In this document: one piece after another, positions 9,050 through 16,675 of the stretch
Layout: every line of letters starts with the position of its first letter
How positions within the stretch are numbered: position 1 is the stretch's first letter
Assembly (NCBI RefSeq): GCF_018882215.1
Contig: NZ_JACVOX010000002.1
Span: 62,001 to 126,000 of the forward strand
Direction: 5' to 3'
DNA: 64,000 bases
Origin: Polynucleobacter sp. AP-Kaivos-20-H2
GTDB lineage: Bacteria; Pseudomonadota; Gammaproteobacteria; Burkholderiales; Burkholderiaceae
The notes under the pieces: model-generated
What the model was told of the DNA's origin: nothing
The model's database searches: none
What the model saw: only the letters and a program-made list of their open reading frames with translations
Program-made: the position numbers and the translations under genes

Positions 9050-9705
9050 GCCGTCTGCACTCCCGCTTGTGTCACTTGAGCATCGAGTACTTCCATTTTG
9101 CTAAGTCCGGTAGATACAGTCCAAGCTTCTGTCAATATGGTTGCAACTGCCTTGGCATCAGGAACGCAACGCATCATAGGTTCCGGTGTAGCTAAACGCC
9201 ATGGGCGTACATGAGGCCATAAATGAAAGAAGGCAATCTTATCCTCGGTAGCAATCTGCATCGGAATATCGCCCGTTCCATCTTTGTATAGCTTGAGATC
9301 TGCACTACCCAATGTCTTATAAGGGAGATTAAATGTCACAGTCAAAACAATGCCAACCCTCATTACGATACGACGGTTCGTTAAGGTATACATAGTCGTC
9401 GTTGCAGACCAGTAGGCTAATAGTCCAACCAACACAAGACCAATCACAGCTAAGAAGAAGGCAAGCGCTACGCTACTCCATCCTTCGGCCAAGCCACCCT
9501 CACTACCGAATACTGAAATCGCTTGCCAAATCACAATCACTGCAAAGTACAAGCTAAGCCACTGCAAACGAAATACATGCTTAGCCATAGAGATCCAATT
9601 TGGAGCGCCCTGCCACAAGATCACTTCGTCTTGTGGCAATGGTTCTGGCAGCCCTAAGGCGGCCTCAAACTCATACTCTGCTGATTGATGTGGTTTTTGA
9701 TTCAC
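9046..9705 (-). CDS. puhB: Photosynthetic complex assembly protein PuhB (PH domain)
   Basis: A 219-residue protein with a short cytoplasmic N-terminus (LPEPLPQDEVILWQGAP, the usual lead into this PH-like domain), two to three membrane spans (about residues 48-66 and 80-105) and the bacterial PH-domain strand YTLTNRRIVMRVGIVLTVTFNLPY (about 110-133, split here for description). PuhB assists reaction centre assembly. Located between puhA and puhC, overlapping puhC by four bases. Confidence 0.92.
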   Translation of the reverse strand: MNQKPHQSAEYEFEAALGLPEPLPQDEVILWQGAPNWISMAKHVFRLQWLSLYFAVIVIWQAISVFGSEGGLAEGWSSVALAFFLAVIGLVLVGLLAYWSATTTMYTLTNRRIVMRVGIVLTVTFNLPYKTLGSADLKLYKDGTGDIPMQIATEDKIAFFHLWPHVRPWRLATPEPMMRCVPDAKAVATILTEAWTVSTGLSKMEVLDAQVTQAGVQTA

Positions 9706-9729
9706 AAAATACTTTCAATGAATAGCAAT

Positions 9730-10500
9730 TTAAATAAGGGGTTCTTGACGCTCAGGTGTTGCATACAAGGTGCCGCCACCAAAGTAAGCCATGATCTTCT
9801 CTTCTTCTAATAGGGTGATTTGATCCTGACTCTTTAATCCTGGAACCAAAGCAAATTGATTGGCAAGAATTGATTCAACCTTGATATAGTCCCGATGAAT
9901 TCGTGAGAAATTGATCGGCAGTAATACTCTTCTGCTACCAAACTCTGGCAAGGTTTCAATTTCAAAATAGCGAATCACGACTTCAGCCTGATCAATCCAG
10001 AGCTCTTTCACGGTACCCGCGATCAAACCATCGTCACCCATGACTTCCATACCAACTGGCGTTTTATCTTGTTTGGCTACCGTAAATTGACCGAGTAAAC
10101 GTCCAGGCAGAATTCGCTTTTGACCTTCTGATGTCATATCAGGAATGTCTGCGCGCTTCGTAAATGCACCCGGTCCAACGCCATCTAGCATTGGGTTTCC
10201 GGTTGGGACTAAAGGAGCACCATTGAGGTAGCTTGAAGGTCTGGCGGCCACTTTTTCCAAAGGCTCATCTTTTGGAACGGTTACATCACCCCAATACTCC
10301 GTATGAAAAGTCTTCGGTGCTGGCATACCCGCTATGCCGGCAGCTCGTCGCGTCTCGCCTCGAATGTCATACTCCAGCGGAAATCCTTCACGCTTACTTT
10401 CGATAGTAAGGTAATAGACCAGTGCTGCAAAAAATACCCAAAATGCATACAGCACCAATTGCGCAACATCTACATATTCTGTAATTGCTCCGGTTGCCAT
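9730..10500 (-). CDS. puhA: Photosynthetic reaction centre H subunit PuhA
   Basis: 256 residues with one N-terminal membrane helix (about 12-30) followed by the cytoplasmic PRC-barrel domain. Seen: YYLTIESKREGFPLEYD just after the helix (the conserved E..REGYPL region), and TVKELWIDQAEVVIRYFEIE with RRVLLPINFSRI in the barrel, typical of RC-H, which controls electron and proton transfer to QB. Its Shine-Dalgarno (AAAGGGAGA) is strong. A puhA promoter is not obvious in the 56 bases before it, so transcription probably comes from bchF. Confidence 0.95.
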   Translation of the reverse strand: MATGAITEYVDVAQLVLYAFWVFFAALVYYLTIESKREGFPLEYDIRGETRRAAGIAGMPAPKTFHTEYWGDVTVPKDEPLEKVAARPSSYLNGAPLVPTGNPMLDGVGPGAFTKRADIPDMTSEGQKRILPGRLLGQFTVAKQDKTPVGMEVMGDDGLIAGTVKELWIDQAEVVIRYFEIETLPEFGSRRVLLPINFSRIHRDYIKVESILANQFALVPGLKSQDQITLLEEEKIMAYFGGGTLYATPERQEPLI

Positions 10501-10556
10501 CTTGCTCTCCCTTTTAACAATAACGCTTAATGTGAAAAAACATACTGTGCCGCTAT

Positions 10557-12005
10557 TTAACTCGGTAATTCATCTAAACCAAACTTCTGAGAAACATTCA
10601 TCATGGGCTGCTTGTTCATGATGACTAAAGGTCCAATTGCGATCAATGTAATAAACAGTAAATAAAATTCAATGTGATATACAAAGCTATAACCTGTAGC
10701 GGTAGATAGCAGGCCGTCCCCTAACAAGCCACTGGTCGCTAAGCTAGAAATCCCATCACGTATTACGCCGCCAGCTGCAATAGCAATGCCCGATGCGGTA
10801 GCATGTACTGCACCCCATGCACCGAGAACTAAACCATTCATGCCACCTGACTCAAAACTCATTGCAGCTGTTAAGGTGCTTACAGAAAATAAACCGCCTC
10901 CAAAGCCAATCAAAAATGCACCGCAACGAAATAGCGTTGGGGAGAGCAATGGTTCGGAAAAAATCACACAACTAAATGCCAGAATGCCAAATAGAGCGCC
11001 AATGGCAGCAAGGCGATAGGAATCAATAGAGCGATTTAAATAACGGGCTGCGAAACCAAAAGCGATTAAAGCGCCTAAGGACGTCAGGCTAGTTAATACT
11101 GTAGTTGCACTGACTGATAGACCCAGCACTTCAGCGCCGTACGGCTCCAAAATAATATCTTGCATGCTAAAGGCCGCCGTGCCCAAACCTAAGGCCACTA
11201 AGAAACGCATCACTTTGCCTTGCTTTGCAAAAGTTGCCCAAGTTTCTTTAAAGCTAGGGGTTGGAGTTGAGTAGGCTGTTAAATGGGGCTGGCGAGGCTC
11301 TTGCTTCCAGACTGCGATTACATTGAGTATCAGAGTAGTAGCAGCGACACCCTGCACTACGCGAATTAACAGCAGAGGTGTAATGTCAATAAGCAAATAG
11401 CCGAAGATGGCGCTGCTGACAGCCATACCTACTAACAGCATCATATACATGAGCGCAACTACTCTAGGCCTGGCCTGAGGTTCAGCGAGGTCTGACGCCA
11501 AAGCCAAGCCAGCCGTTTGCGTAGTCTGCATACCAGCACCCACTAATAAAAAGGCTAGCCCAGTTGCTGCTTGTGCAAACCAAGTAGGCCATGTGGTGTC
11601 ACCTGACAACAGAATTAATGCAAAGGGCATGATGGCAAAACCACCAAACTGCAACCAAGAGCCAATCCAGATATAAGGCACTCTGCGCCAGCCAAGGAAA
11701 GACTTGTGACTATCGCTCTTAAATCCAACCAAGGCTCTAAAGGGAGCAAATAGAAGGGGCAAGGCAACCATAATCGAAACTAAAGCGGCGCTCACTTGCA
11801 GCTCAACAATCATCACGCGGTTTAAGGTACCAATGAGCATTACCATTGCCATACCTACTGAGACCTGAAATAGCGATAATCTTAAGAGACGACTGAGTGG
11901 CAACTCTTTGGTGGCGATATCAGCAAAAGGCAAGAATCTTGGACTCACTCGTTTCCAATTTTCAAATAGCTCTTTGCCGCGCCAGGTCAGAGTAAACATT
12001 TTCAT
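10557..12005 (-). CDS. lhaA: LH1 assembly protein LhaA (BCD-family transporter)
   Basis: A 482-residue protein with about 12 membrane spans, of the PucC/LhaA branch of the major facilitator family, thought to deliver bacteriochlorophyll for LH1 assembly. Seen: PLSRLLRLSLFQVSVGMA, GTLNRVMIVELQVSAALVS, FKSDSHKSFLGWRRVPYIWIG and DIILEPYGAEVLGLSVSATT. Its position between bchM and puhA is the classical lhaA (F1696) place. The start may be the second Met (11999), which fits the upstream bases slightly better. Confidence 0.95.
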   Translation of the reverse strand: MKMFTLTWRGKELFENWKRVSPRFLPFADIATKELPLSRLLRLSLFQVSVGMAMVMLIGTLNRVMIVELQVSAALVSIMVALPLLFAPFRALVGFKSDSHKSFLGWRRVPYIWIGSWLQFGGFAIMPFALILLSGDTTWPTWFAQAATGLAFLLVGAGMQTTQTAGLALASDLAEPQARPRVVALMYMMLLVGMAVSSAIFGYLLIDITPLLLIRVVQGVAATTLILNVIAVWKQEPRQPHLTAYSTPTPSFKETWATFAKQGKVMRFLVALGLGTAAFSMQDIILEPYGAEVLGLSVSATTVLTSLTSLGALIAFGFAARYLNRSIDSYRLAAIGALFGILAFSCVIFSEPLLSPTLFRCGAFLIGFGGGLFSVSTLTAAMSFESGGMNGLVLGAWGAVHATASGIAIAAGGVIRDGISSLATSGLLGDGLLSTATGYSFVYHIEFYLLFITLIAIGPLVIMNKQPMMNVSQKFGLDELPS

Positions 12006-12007
12006 CT

Positions 12008-12733
12008 CTATCGCACTGTGCTTGGATTGGCCTGCTTCTTACTAAGACGCATAGCCTGTGAAAAATAAAAAGCACGCTGTACTTTTTGGGTGCTCACTGG
12101 CGCCCAATCAACTAGACCATCATGCTGACTAAAAGTTCTGGTGAGGGAATCCATCGAAATCGGCTGGATAAACGGTGATCGATCACTACGCGGAAATAAG
12201 CTACCAATAGTAAGTAATGTACTCAGTGCTGCATTATTGGGAGCAAAAGTAAAGGCGATATTGGCTCGTGTACGATCGGCAAGCTTGGCCATAGCATCAG
12301 CAATATCCAAATGGTGATAATGAATCATCGAATCCATACAAACGACATGATCAAATTCACCTAAGGCAGGATCGAGCATATCGCCAGAGCGAAACTCAAT
12401 AGAGCCCGCTCCAAAATCATTGCCAATTCTCTCGCGAGCTAAATCAACTAAAGTGGGTGATAAGTCAATCGCGAGGACATGTGCCCCGCGCTTCGCTAAA
12501 TCGGCTGCCAACACTCCAGTGCCACAGCCAGCATCCAACACTCGATGCCCAGTCAAATCATTTGGCAAGTAACTAAGTAATAGGTGGCGCATTTCTTCAC
12601 GACCCGCTCTGACCTTGGCGCGAATACCACTCACTTTCGCAGTCGAAGTTAACTTCGCCCAAGCATCAACCGCCGTCCGGTCAAAGTATTCCTCTAACTG
12701 GCTACGTTTTTGGGTGTATGAATTCTTTTGCAT
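12008..12733 (-). CDS. bchM: Mg-protoporphyrin IX methyltransferase BchM
   Basis: A 241-residue SAM-dependent methyltransferase that makes Mg-protoporphyrin monomethyl ester. Seen: EYFDRTAVDAWAKLTSTAKV near the N-terminus (family signature), SAM motif I VLDAGCGTGVLAADLAKRG (about residues 65-83) and DHVVCMDSMIHY (motif around 128-139). It follows bchF by 23 bases. In most purple bacteria bchN, bchB, bchH and bchL separate bchF from bchM; here they have moved away. Confidence 0.95.
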   Translation of the reverse strand: MQKNSYTQKRSQLEEYFDRTAVDAWAKLTSTAKVSGIRAKVRAGREEMRHLLLSYLPNDLTGHRVLDAGCGTGVLAADLAKRGAHVLAIDLSPTLVDLARERIGNDFGAGSIEFRSGDMLDPALGEFDHVVCMDSMIHYHHLDIADAMAKLADRTRANIAFTFAPNNAALSTLLTIGSLFPRSDRSPFIQPISMDSLTRTFSQHDGLVDWAPVSTQKVQRAFYFSQAMRLSKKQANPSTVR

Positions 12734-12756
12734 GAGTATTGAGGGAGTCTTTTAAA

Positions 12757-13431
12757 TTACTTTAACCAAGGGGAATAAATATAGGCGAGGAGATGCGCAA
12801 TGATTGCTATAAATCCAAAAAATTGTGTCCCTTGAACTAGATTGCGATGCAACTCTTCCGCCTCCTCCGCACTTAAACCGGTTAAGGTGGCTTGAGAGCT
12901 ATAAACACTCGCCGCTTGAGCAGCTTCAAGGCGAATAGCCTCAGCGCCAATCCGAGACTCGCGCTGCTTCTTTTCTTGATCTAAGCGCGCCATCCGCAAC
13001 TTCCAAATAAATTGGCCTGCATTAATCACATAAGTTGCATATGCCGCTAATGCCAAAATCATTAATTGATATTGGTCTAAGTATCCCGTTGCTAAAGCCA
13101 CTAGATATAGAGTATGCAAAAGCAATACCAACATACTGAAGACATCTTCCCAGAAGAATGCCGGCGCAAATAAGTAGCAATTGAAGACTACTTTTTCCCA
13201 AATGCATCCAGTAATCATGATGGTGTAGAGCGTTAAAGTTTTCACCACCACCGAGATATTGGCCGCGGACTCCCCTTCCCCTGTCCACAAAAAACGAACA
13301 ACTAAATATAAGCTGACTAAAAAAACTAAGAATTGAACGGGCGCTAAAATTCCCTGAACCAGGGTCCATTTAGTCTGGTCTCTTCTTACCCTCTCCTCTG
13401 GGGTGTAAAGAGGTTTATATATTTTTTGCAT
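12757..13431 (-). CDS. bchF: 3-vinyl bacteriochlorophyllide hydratase BchF
   Basis: A 224-residue membrane protein with four to five spans that hydrates the 3-vinyl group to 3-hydroxyethyl. Seen: YTPEERVRRDQTKWTLVQGI and TGCIWEKVVFNCYLFAPAFFWEDVFSMLV (positions about 75-105, the core BchF signature). First gene of the long minus-strand operon reaching to position 3031. Divergent from aerR/ppsR across a 290-base intergenic region. Confidence 0.95.
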   Translation of the reverse strand: MQKIYKPLYTPEERVRRDQTKWTLVQGILAPVQFLVFLVSLYLVVRFLWTGEGESAANISVVVKTLTLYTIMITGCIWEKVVFNCYLFAPAFFWEDVFSMLVLLLHTLYLVALATGYLDQYQLMILALAAYATYVINAGQFIWKLRMARLDQEKKQRESRIGAEAIRLEAAQAASVYSSQATLTGLSAEEAEELHRNLVQGTQFFGFIAIIAHLLAYIYSPWLK

Positions 13432-13721
13432 GCACAGTCTGCTGTATTTTCCAAAACAACTTTAAGACAATCGGTAACGCACTTTTTAAAGCCAAAAGTG
13501 TCACAGAAAGTTTACGGTATTTAAGAAAAGAAAGTCCTCGGGATAACCCTAGACTGGTATTTTCCCTATGGCAAGTTCCTGAAAAAGGAGGCTAAATGGT
13601 ACCGGATCAAAGTAATCCCTTTTGACACAAACTGGATTACTTATTGCACTGCAGCATATTTTCGGTGAGCATTCAGCACCCTTCGCTTTGTATTACTCAT
13701 TACATCTTTGGGAGATGGGCT
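13432..13721. promoter_or_regulatory. Divergent bchF / aerR intergenic region with a possible degenerate PpsR site
   Basis: 290 bases separate bchF from the preferred aerR start. TGT-N12-ACG at 13499-13516 differs by one base from the TGT-N12-ACA pattern bound by PpsR/CrtJ, and TGTATTTTCCAAAACA at 13443-13458 has the right ends but a 10-base spacer. Either could be a weak operator for the bchF superoperon. The region also holds a 9-codon ORF (13596-13625) and a TTGACA at 13622-13627 without a convincing -10 partner. No transcription start can be fixed from sequence alone. Confidence 0.35.
13596..13625 (+). other. Possible 9-codon leader ORF upstream of aerR
   Basis: ATG at 13596 preceded four bases away by AAGGAGG (13585-13591), the best Shine-Dalgarno in this part of the window, opens a frame of nine codons (MVPDQSNPF) ending with TGA at 13623. 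It lies 96 bases before the aerR start. A coupled leader peptide is one explanation; a chance SD-like purine run is another. No attenuator hairpin was recognised between it and aerR. Confidence 0.3.
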
Positions 13722-14561
13722 TTGTCGGAATCGCTGAAAAAAACATTCGAATCTAATTTAGGCGAATTAGATAATGCAGAAATGATGCTGTGGCTCAATA
13801 AAACCATCGAATCTGAAATCATTCCCCGCTTGCTCATGGGACATAAACTTTTTTCTGCCGATGATCAGAATGGAGAAGAAGCTAGTGAGATTGAGGTGAA
13901 ACAGACAGAAATTGTCGACTTTTGCCAAACACTCATAGATGGGCCAGTAGAAGACTGCTTCTCCTTCATAGAGCGGATGCAAAGATCGGGGCATTCTCTT
14001 ATCTCCCTCTATGTGAATCTCATCCCAGCGTCCACTAGGCGCTTGCAAGAGCTTTGGGAGAACGATGAAAACAGCTTCACGGAGGTTACGCTTGCCTTAG
14101 GGCGTGCTCAGAATCTGATTCACCAGCTTAGCCCCATTTTCGTAAATCAAAGTAATTTCAGTGAGTTCCAGGGAAATGCCCTTCTTGTTAATGTGCCAGG
14201 ATCACAGCACACCCTAGGCATCTTAATGTTGGGTGAGTTTTTCAAACTCGCCGGCTGGAATACAACAGTGGAAATTGAAATTTCTAGCGACGATTTAAAG
14301 GATCGAGTTCGCTTGCAAGCCTGTGATTTAGTTGCCATTTCTATCTCAACTGAGGCTCAGTGGGATACAATGGAATCATTATTAAAAGAATTAAAAAGAG
14401 TCTCAAAAAATAAAGAGGTGTTGACGATGGTGGGTGGTCCGTTATTCGACTTCAAACCCGAGCTAGTCAGTAGCTGCTCTGCAGACGTTTGTGCCCTCAC
14501 AGCAGAAGAGGCCATTAAAAGGGTTTCTGACCTGCTATCACAAAGAACTCGCCTAAATTAA
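13722..14561 (+). CDS. aerR: AerR/PpaA-type B12-binding antirepressor of PpsR
   Basis: 279 residues with an N-terminal helical B12-binding-2-like region (LIDGPVEDCFSFIERMQRSG, ARRL-like helix TRRLQELWENDE) and a C-terminal Rossmann-like cobalamin-binding domain (NVPGSQHTLGILMLGEFFKLAGW..., VGGPLFD). The His in GSQHTLG corresponds to the cobalamin-contacting His known for AerR. AerR/PpaA proteins bind B12 and relieve PpsR/CrtJ repression. Start TTG 13722 is chosen because GGAG lies 7 bases upstream and the product then begins just before conserved sequence; the frame stays open to a TTG at 13644. Immediately followed by ppsR (1-base gap). Confidence 0.88.
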   Translation: MSESLKKTFESNLGELDNAEMMLWLNKTIESEIIPRLLMGHKLFSADDQNGEEASEIEVKQTEIVDFCQTLIDGPVEDCFSFIERMQRSGHSLISLYVNLIPASTRRLQELWENDENSFTEVTLALGRAQNLIHQLSPIFVNQSNFSEFQGNALLVNVPGSQHTLGILMLGEFFKLAGWNTTVEIEISSDDLKDRVRLQACDLVAISISTEAQWDTMESLLKELKRVSKNKEVLTMVGGPLFDFKPELVSSCSADVCALTAEEAIKRVSDLLSQRTRLN

Positions 14562-14562
14562 G

Positions 14563-15978
14563 ATGCCCATCTCACAGCAACCACATAATCTCTATCAGAA
14601 CTTAAGCAGTGAAGAGCTTAGCCATTTAGCGCAAGCATCCGCTGACATCTCCTTTGTATTGGATGACTCTGGATCAATACAAGACATCTACTCCCATAAA
14701 CAAAGTCTAGCCAAGCATATTCCAGATGACCTCATTGGGAAAAAATGGTCGGACGTAGTTGAGCCTGATAGCAGAAAAAAAGTTCAGCACTTGCTGGACG
14801 ATGCCAACCGAGACATTATTTCCAAATTTAGGCAAATTAATCTCTCCAGCAATTATAAAGATACTGGATTGCCAATAATGTGCACTTCAATCAAGGCTCT
14901 GTCGAATCAAAAAATTATTGTGATTGGCAGGGATCTTGAAGAAATCTCTCAGCTACAACAAGATTTAGTGGTCGCTCAAAAAAAGATTAGTCAAAACTAT
15001 CTGCAAATAAATCAGCTGGAAGAACGCTTTCGCTCTATCTTTGAGATGGGCGCTGAATCCATCATTATTCTTCAAGCGGATGATGGTTACCCAATAGTCG
15101 AGATGAATAACAATGCTATCAAGCAACTACTGGTTGCTAAAAATGATTGCATTGGAAGATCGTTTCTATCGCTCCTACCCGCCGATGAACTCAGTAGAGT
15201 AACCAGCTTTTTTCAAGAGATGCTCGAAATAGGTGAGTCTAGAGACTTAAATACCTCCTTTATTGGCGGCAAAAAAATTCATATCAGCGCAAGCTCTTTT
15301 ACCAATAGCGGGAAACCCCACTTACTACTGAATCTGAAGCCACTGGACCTCGCCCAACCAGCCCTTTTATTAGAGTCAGACTCTTTAACCGTGAAGGCCA
15401 TTGAAAATAATGCTTACGGTTTTGTCGTTTGCACCCCGGAAGGCCTAATCCTAAAAGCCAATAAAGCTTTTATTAAGTTAAGTAGTGCCAAGGGTGAGCA
15501 AGAATTAATCGGTACCTCTATACAAAATTATCTAGGCTCAGAAACGGCAGATTTTGATCGGATGATGCAATCTCTCAAGGGAAGAGCTAGTGCGCAATCC
15601 TGCATCTCCTCGATTAGCAACAATGGTAGCAGCTTTAAATTGGTCGATATTTCAGCGGTATCCGTGTCTCATCCACGCGCTTGTGTAGGTATGATTTTTA
15701 GACAAATGGATTCGAGAGAAAATAAAGATAAACGCATAGATAAAAAACTGGTGCGTAGCTCTGAAGAATTATCAATGTTGGTTGGAAAAGTTCCTCTAAA
15801 GGACATCCTTACCGAGACAACTGACTTGATTGAGGAACTCTGCATCAAAGCTGCTCTAGACTTAAGCAATGACAACCGCGTTTCAGCCTCTGAAATCTTA
15901 GGCTTATCACGTCAAAGCCTATATATTAAGCTGCGAAAATATGGCTTAGTAGAAAGCGACATTAAGGCTATTGATTAG
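14563..15978 (+). CDS. ppsR: Transcriptional repressor PpsR (CrtJ), PAS-PAS-PAS-HTH
   Basis: 471 residues. An N-terminal PAS-type region (about 20-125, ASADISFVLDDSGSIQDI), a coiled linker (ISQLQQDLVVAQKKISQNY..., about 128-155), a second PAS (about 158-265), a third PAS (about 280-385) and a Fis-type helix-turn-helix at the C-terminus (SASEILGLSRQSLYIKLRKYG, about 443-463). This is the PpsR/CrtJ architecture: the protein represses photosynthesis genes by binding paired TGT-N12-ACA sites under oxygen. A Cys (LIEELCIKAALDL) lies near the HTH, as in Rhodobacter PpsR. Perfect candidate operators are found at 30531, 36635 and 46590. Not to be confused with the phosphoenolpyruvate synthase regulator at 62879, which shares the symbol in some annotations. 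Confidence 0.93.
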   Translation: MPISQQPHNLYQNLSSEELSHLAQASADISFVLDDSGSIQDIYSHKQSLAKHIPDDLIGKKWSDVVEPDSRKKVQHLLDDANRDIISKFRQINLSSNYKDTGLPIMCTSIKALSNQKIIVIGRDLEEISQLQQDLVVAQKKISQNYLQINQLEERFRSIFEMGAESIIILQADDGYPIVEMNNNAIKQLLVAKNDCIGRSFLSLLPADELSRVTSFFQEMLEIGESRDLNTSFIGGKKIHISASSFTNSGKPHLLLNLKPLDLAQPALLLESDSLTVKAIENNAYGFVVCTPEGLILKANKAFIKLSSAKGEQELIGTSIQNYLGSETADFDRMMQSLKGRASAQSCISSISNNGSSFKLVDISAVSVSHPRACVGMIFRQMDSRENKDKRIDKKLVRSSEELSMLVGKVPLKDILTETTDLIEELCIKAALDLSNDNRVSASEILGLSRQSLYIKLRKYGLVESDIKAID

Positions 15979-15988
15979 AAAGACCGTA

Positions 15989-16675
15989 ATGAACGGCCAA
16001 GTTGCCTTAATGGTTTTGGTTGATATCCAATTATCAAAAAAAATCAGCGGTATTCTCAGACTCATGTTTGCCCGCCTAGGGCTCTGGAGGACTCCAGGAC
16101 TGGAATTCTATAAACATATGGGTTCAGGCAAAAATGGTGGCTTCTCGATTCATCCCAGCGGAACCCATCAGGCACTCTTTTGCGTTTTTCAAGACATAGC
16201 CAGCCTAGAGCAGTTTTACCAATCCTCTAGATTAATTCGCTGGTACAGGGCACATGCTCAGGATTTTTTCTCAGTCAAACTGAAGGCCTATTCCATTAAA
16301 GGTCAATGGTCAGGCTTCGCTCCACACATCACAGCTGAAGCGCCCTCTGCTGGTCCAATCGTATCGATTACCAGAGCATCCATTAAGCCCCTATATTGCG
16401 TTCCCTTTTGGCGCAAGCAACCCGCAGCAGAAATCTCACTTGAGCAATCTTCTGGTTGCATTATTGCCGCCGGAGTTGGTGAAGCGCCTTTCTTTCGACA
16501 GGCAACCTTCACCATTTGGGAATCTCAGGCGGCGATGGATCAATATGCCCGACAAGGCGCCCATCAAAATGCAATTCGCGCGTCCTTGAGTGGCCATTAT
16601 TTTTCTGAATCCATGTTTTCTCGCTACATCCCTTTTGATGCAGATGGCAGCTGGAAAGGTCGCACCCTTGTCTAA
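15989..16675 (+). CDS. crtA: Spheroidene monooxygenase CrtA
   Basis: 228 residues from ATG 15989; the family oxidises spheroidene to spheroidenone using O2. Seen: LRLMFARLGLWRTPGLEFYKHMGSGKNGGF (about 25-54, the core CrtA region), RWYRAHAQDFFSVKLKAY and FTIWESQAAMDQYA. A TTG at 15971 in the same frame would overlap the end of ppsR, but the ATG is preferred. The last 38 bases overlap crtD, so the crtA-crtD-crtC genes are tightly packed. Its presence predicts a spheroidenone-type carotenoid under oxygen. Confidence 0.9.
   Translation: MNGQVALMVLVDIQLSKKISGILRLMFARLGLWRTPGLEFYKHMGSGKNGGFSIHPSGTHQALFCVFQDIASLEQFYQSSRLIRWYRAHAQDFFSVKLKAYSIKGQWSGFAPHITAEAPSAGPIVSITRASIKPLYCVPFWRKQPAAEISLEQSSGCIIAAGVGEAPFFRQATFTIWESQAAMDQYARQGAHQNAIRASLSGHYFSESMFSRYIPFDADGSWKGRTLV

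Noticed and set aside
13622..13627. TTGACA as -35 of an aerR promoter
   Set aside because: No acceptable -10 hexamer at 16-18 bases downstream; kept only as a note in the intergenic region.
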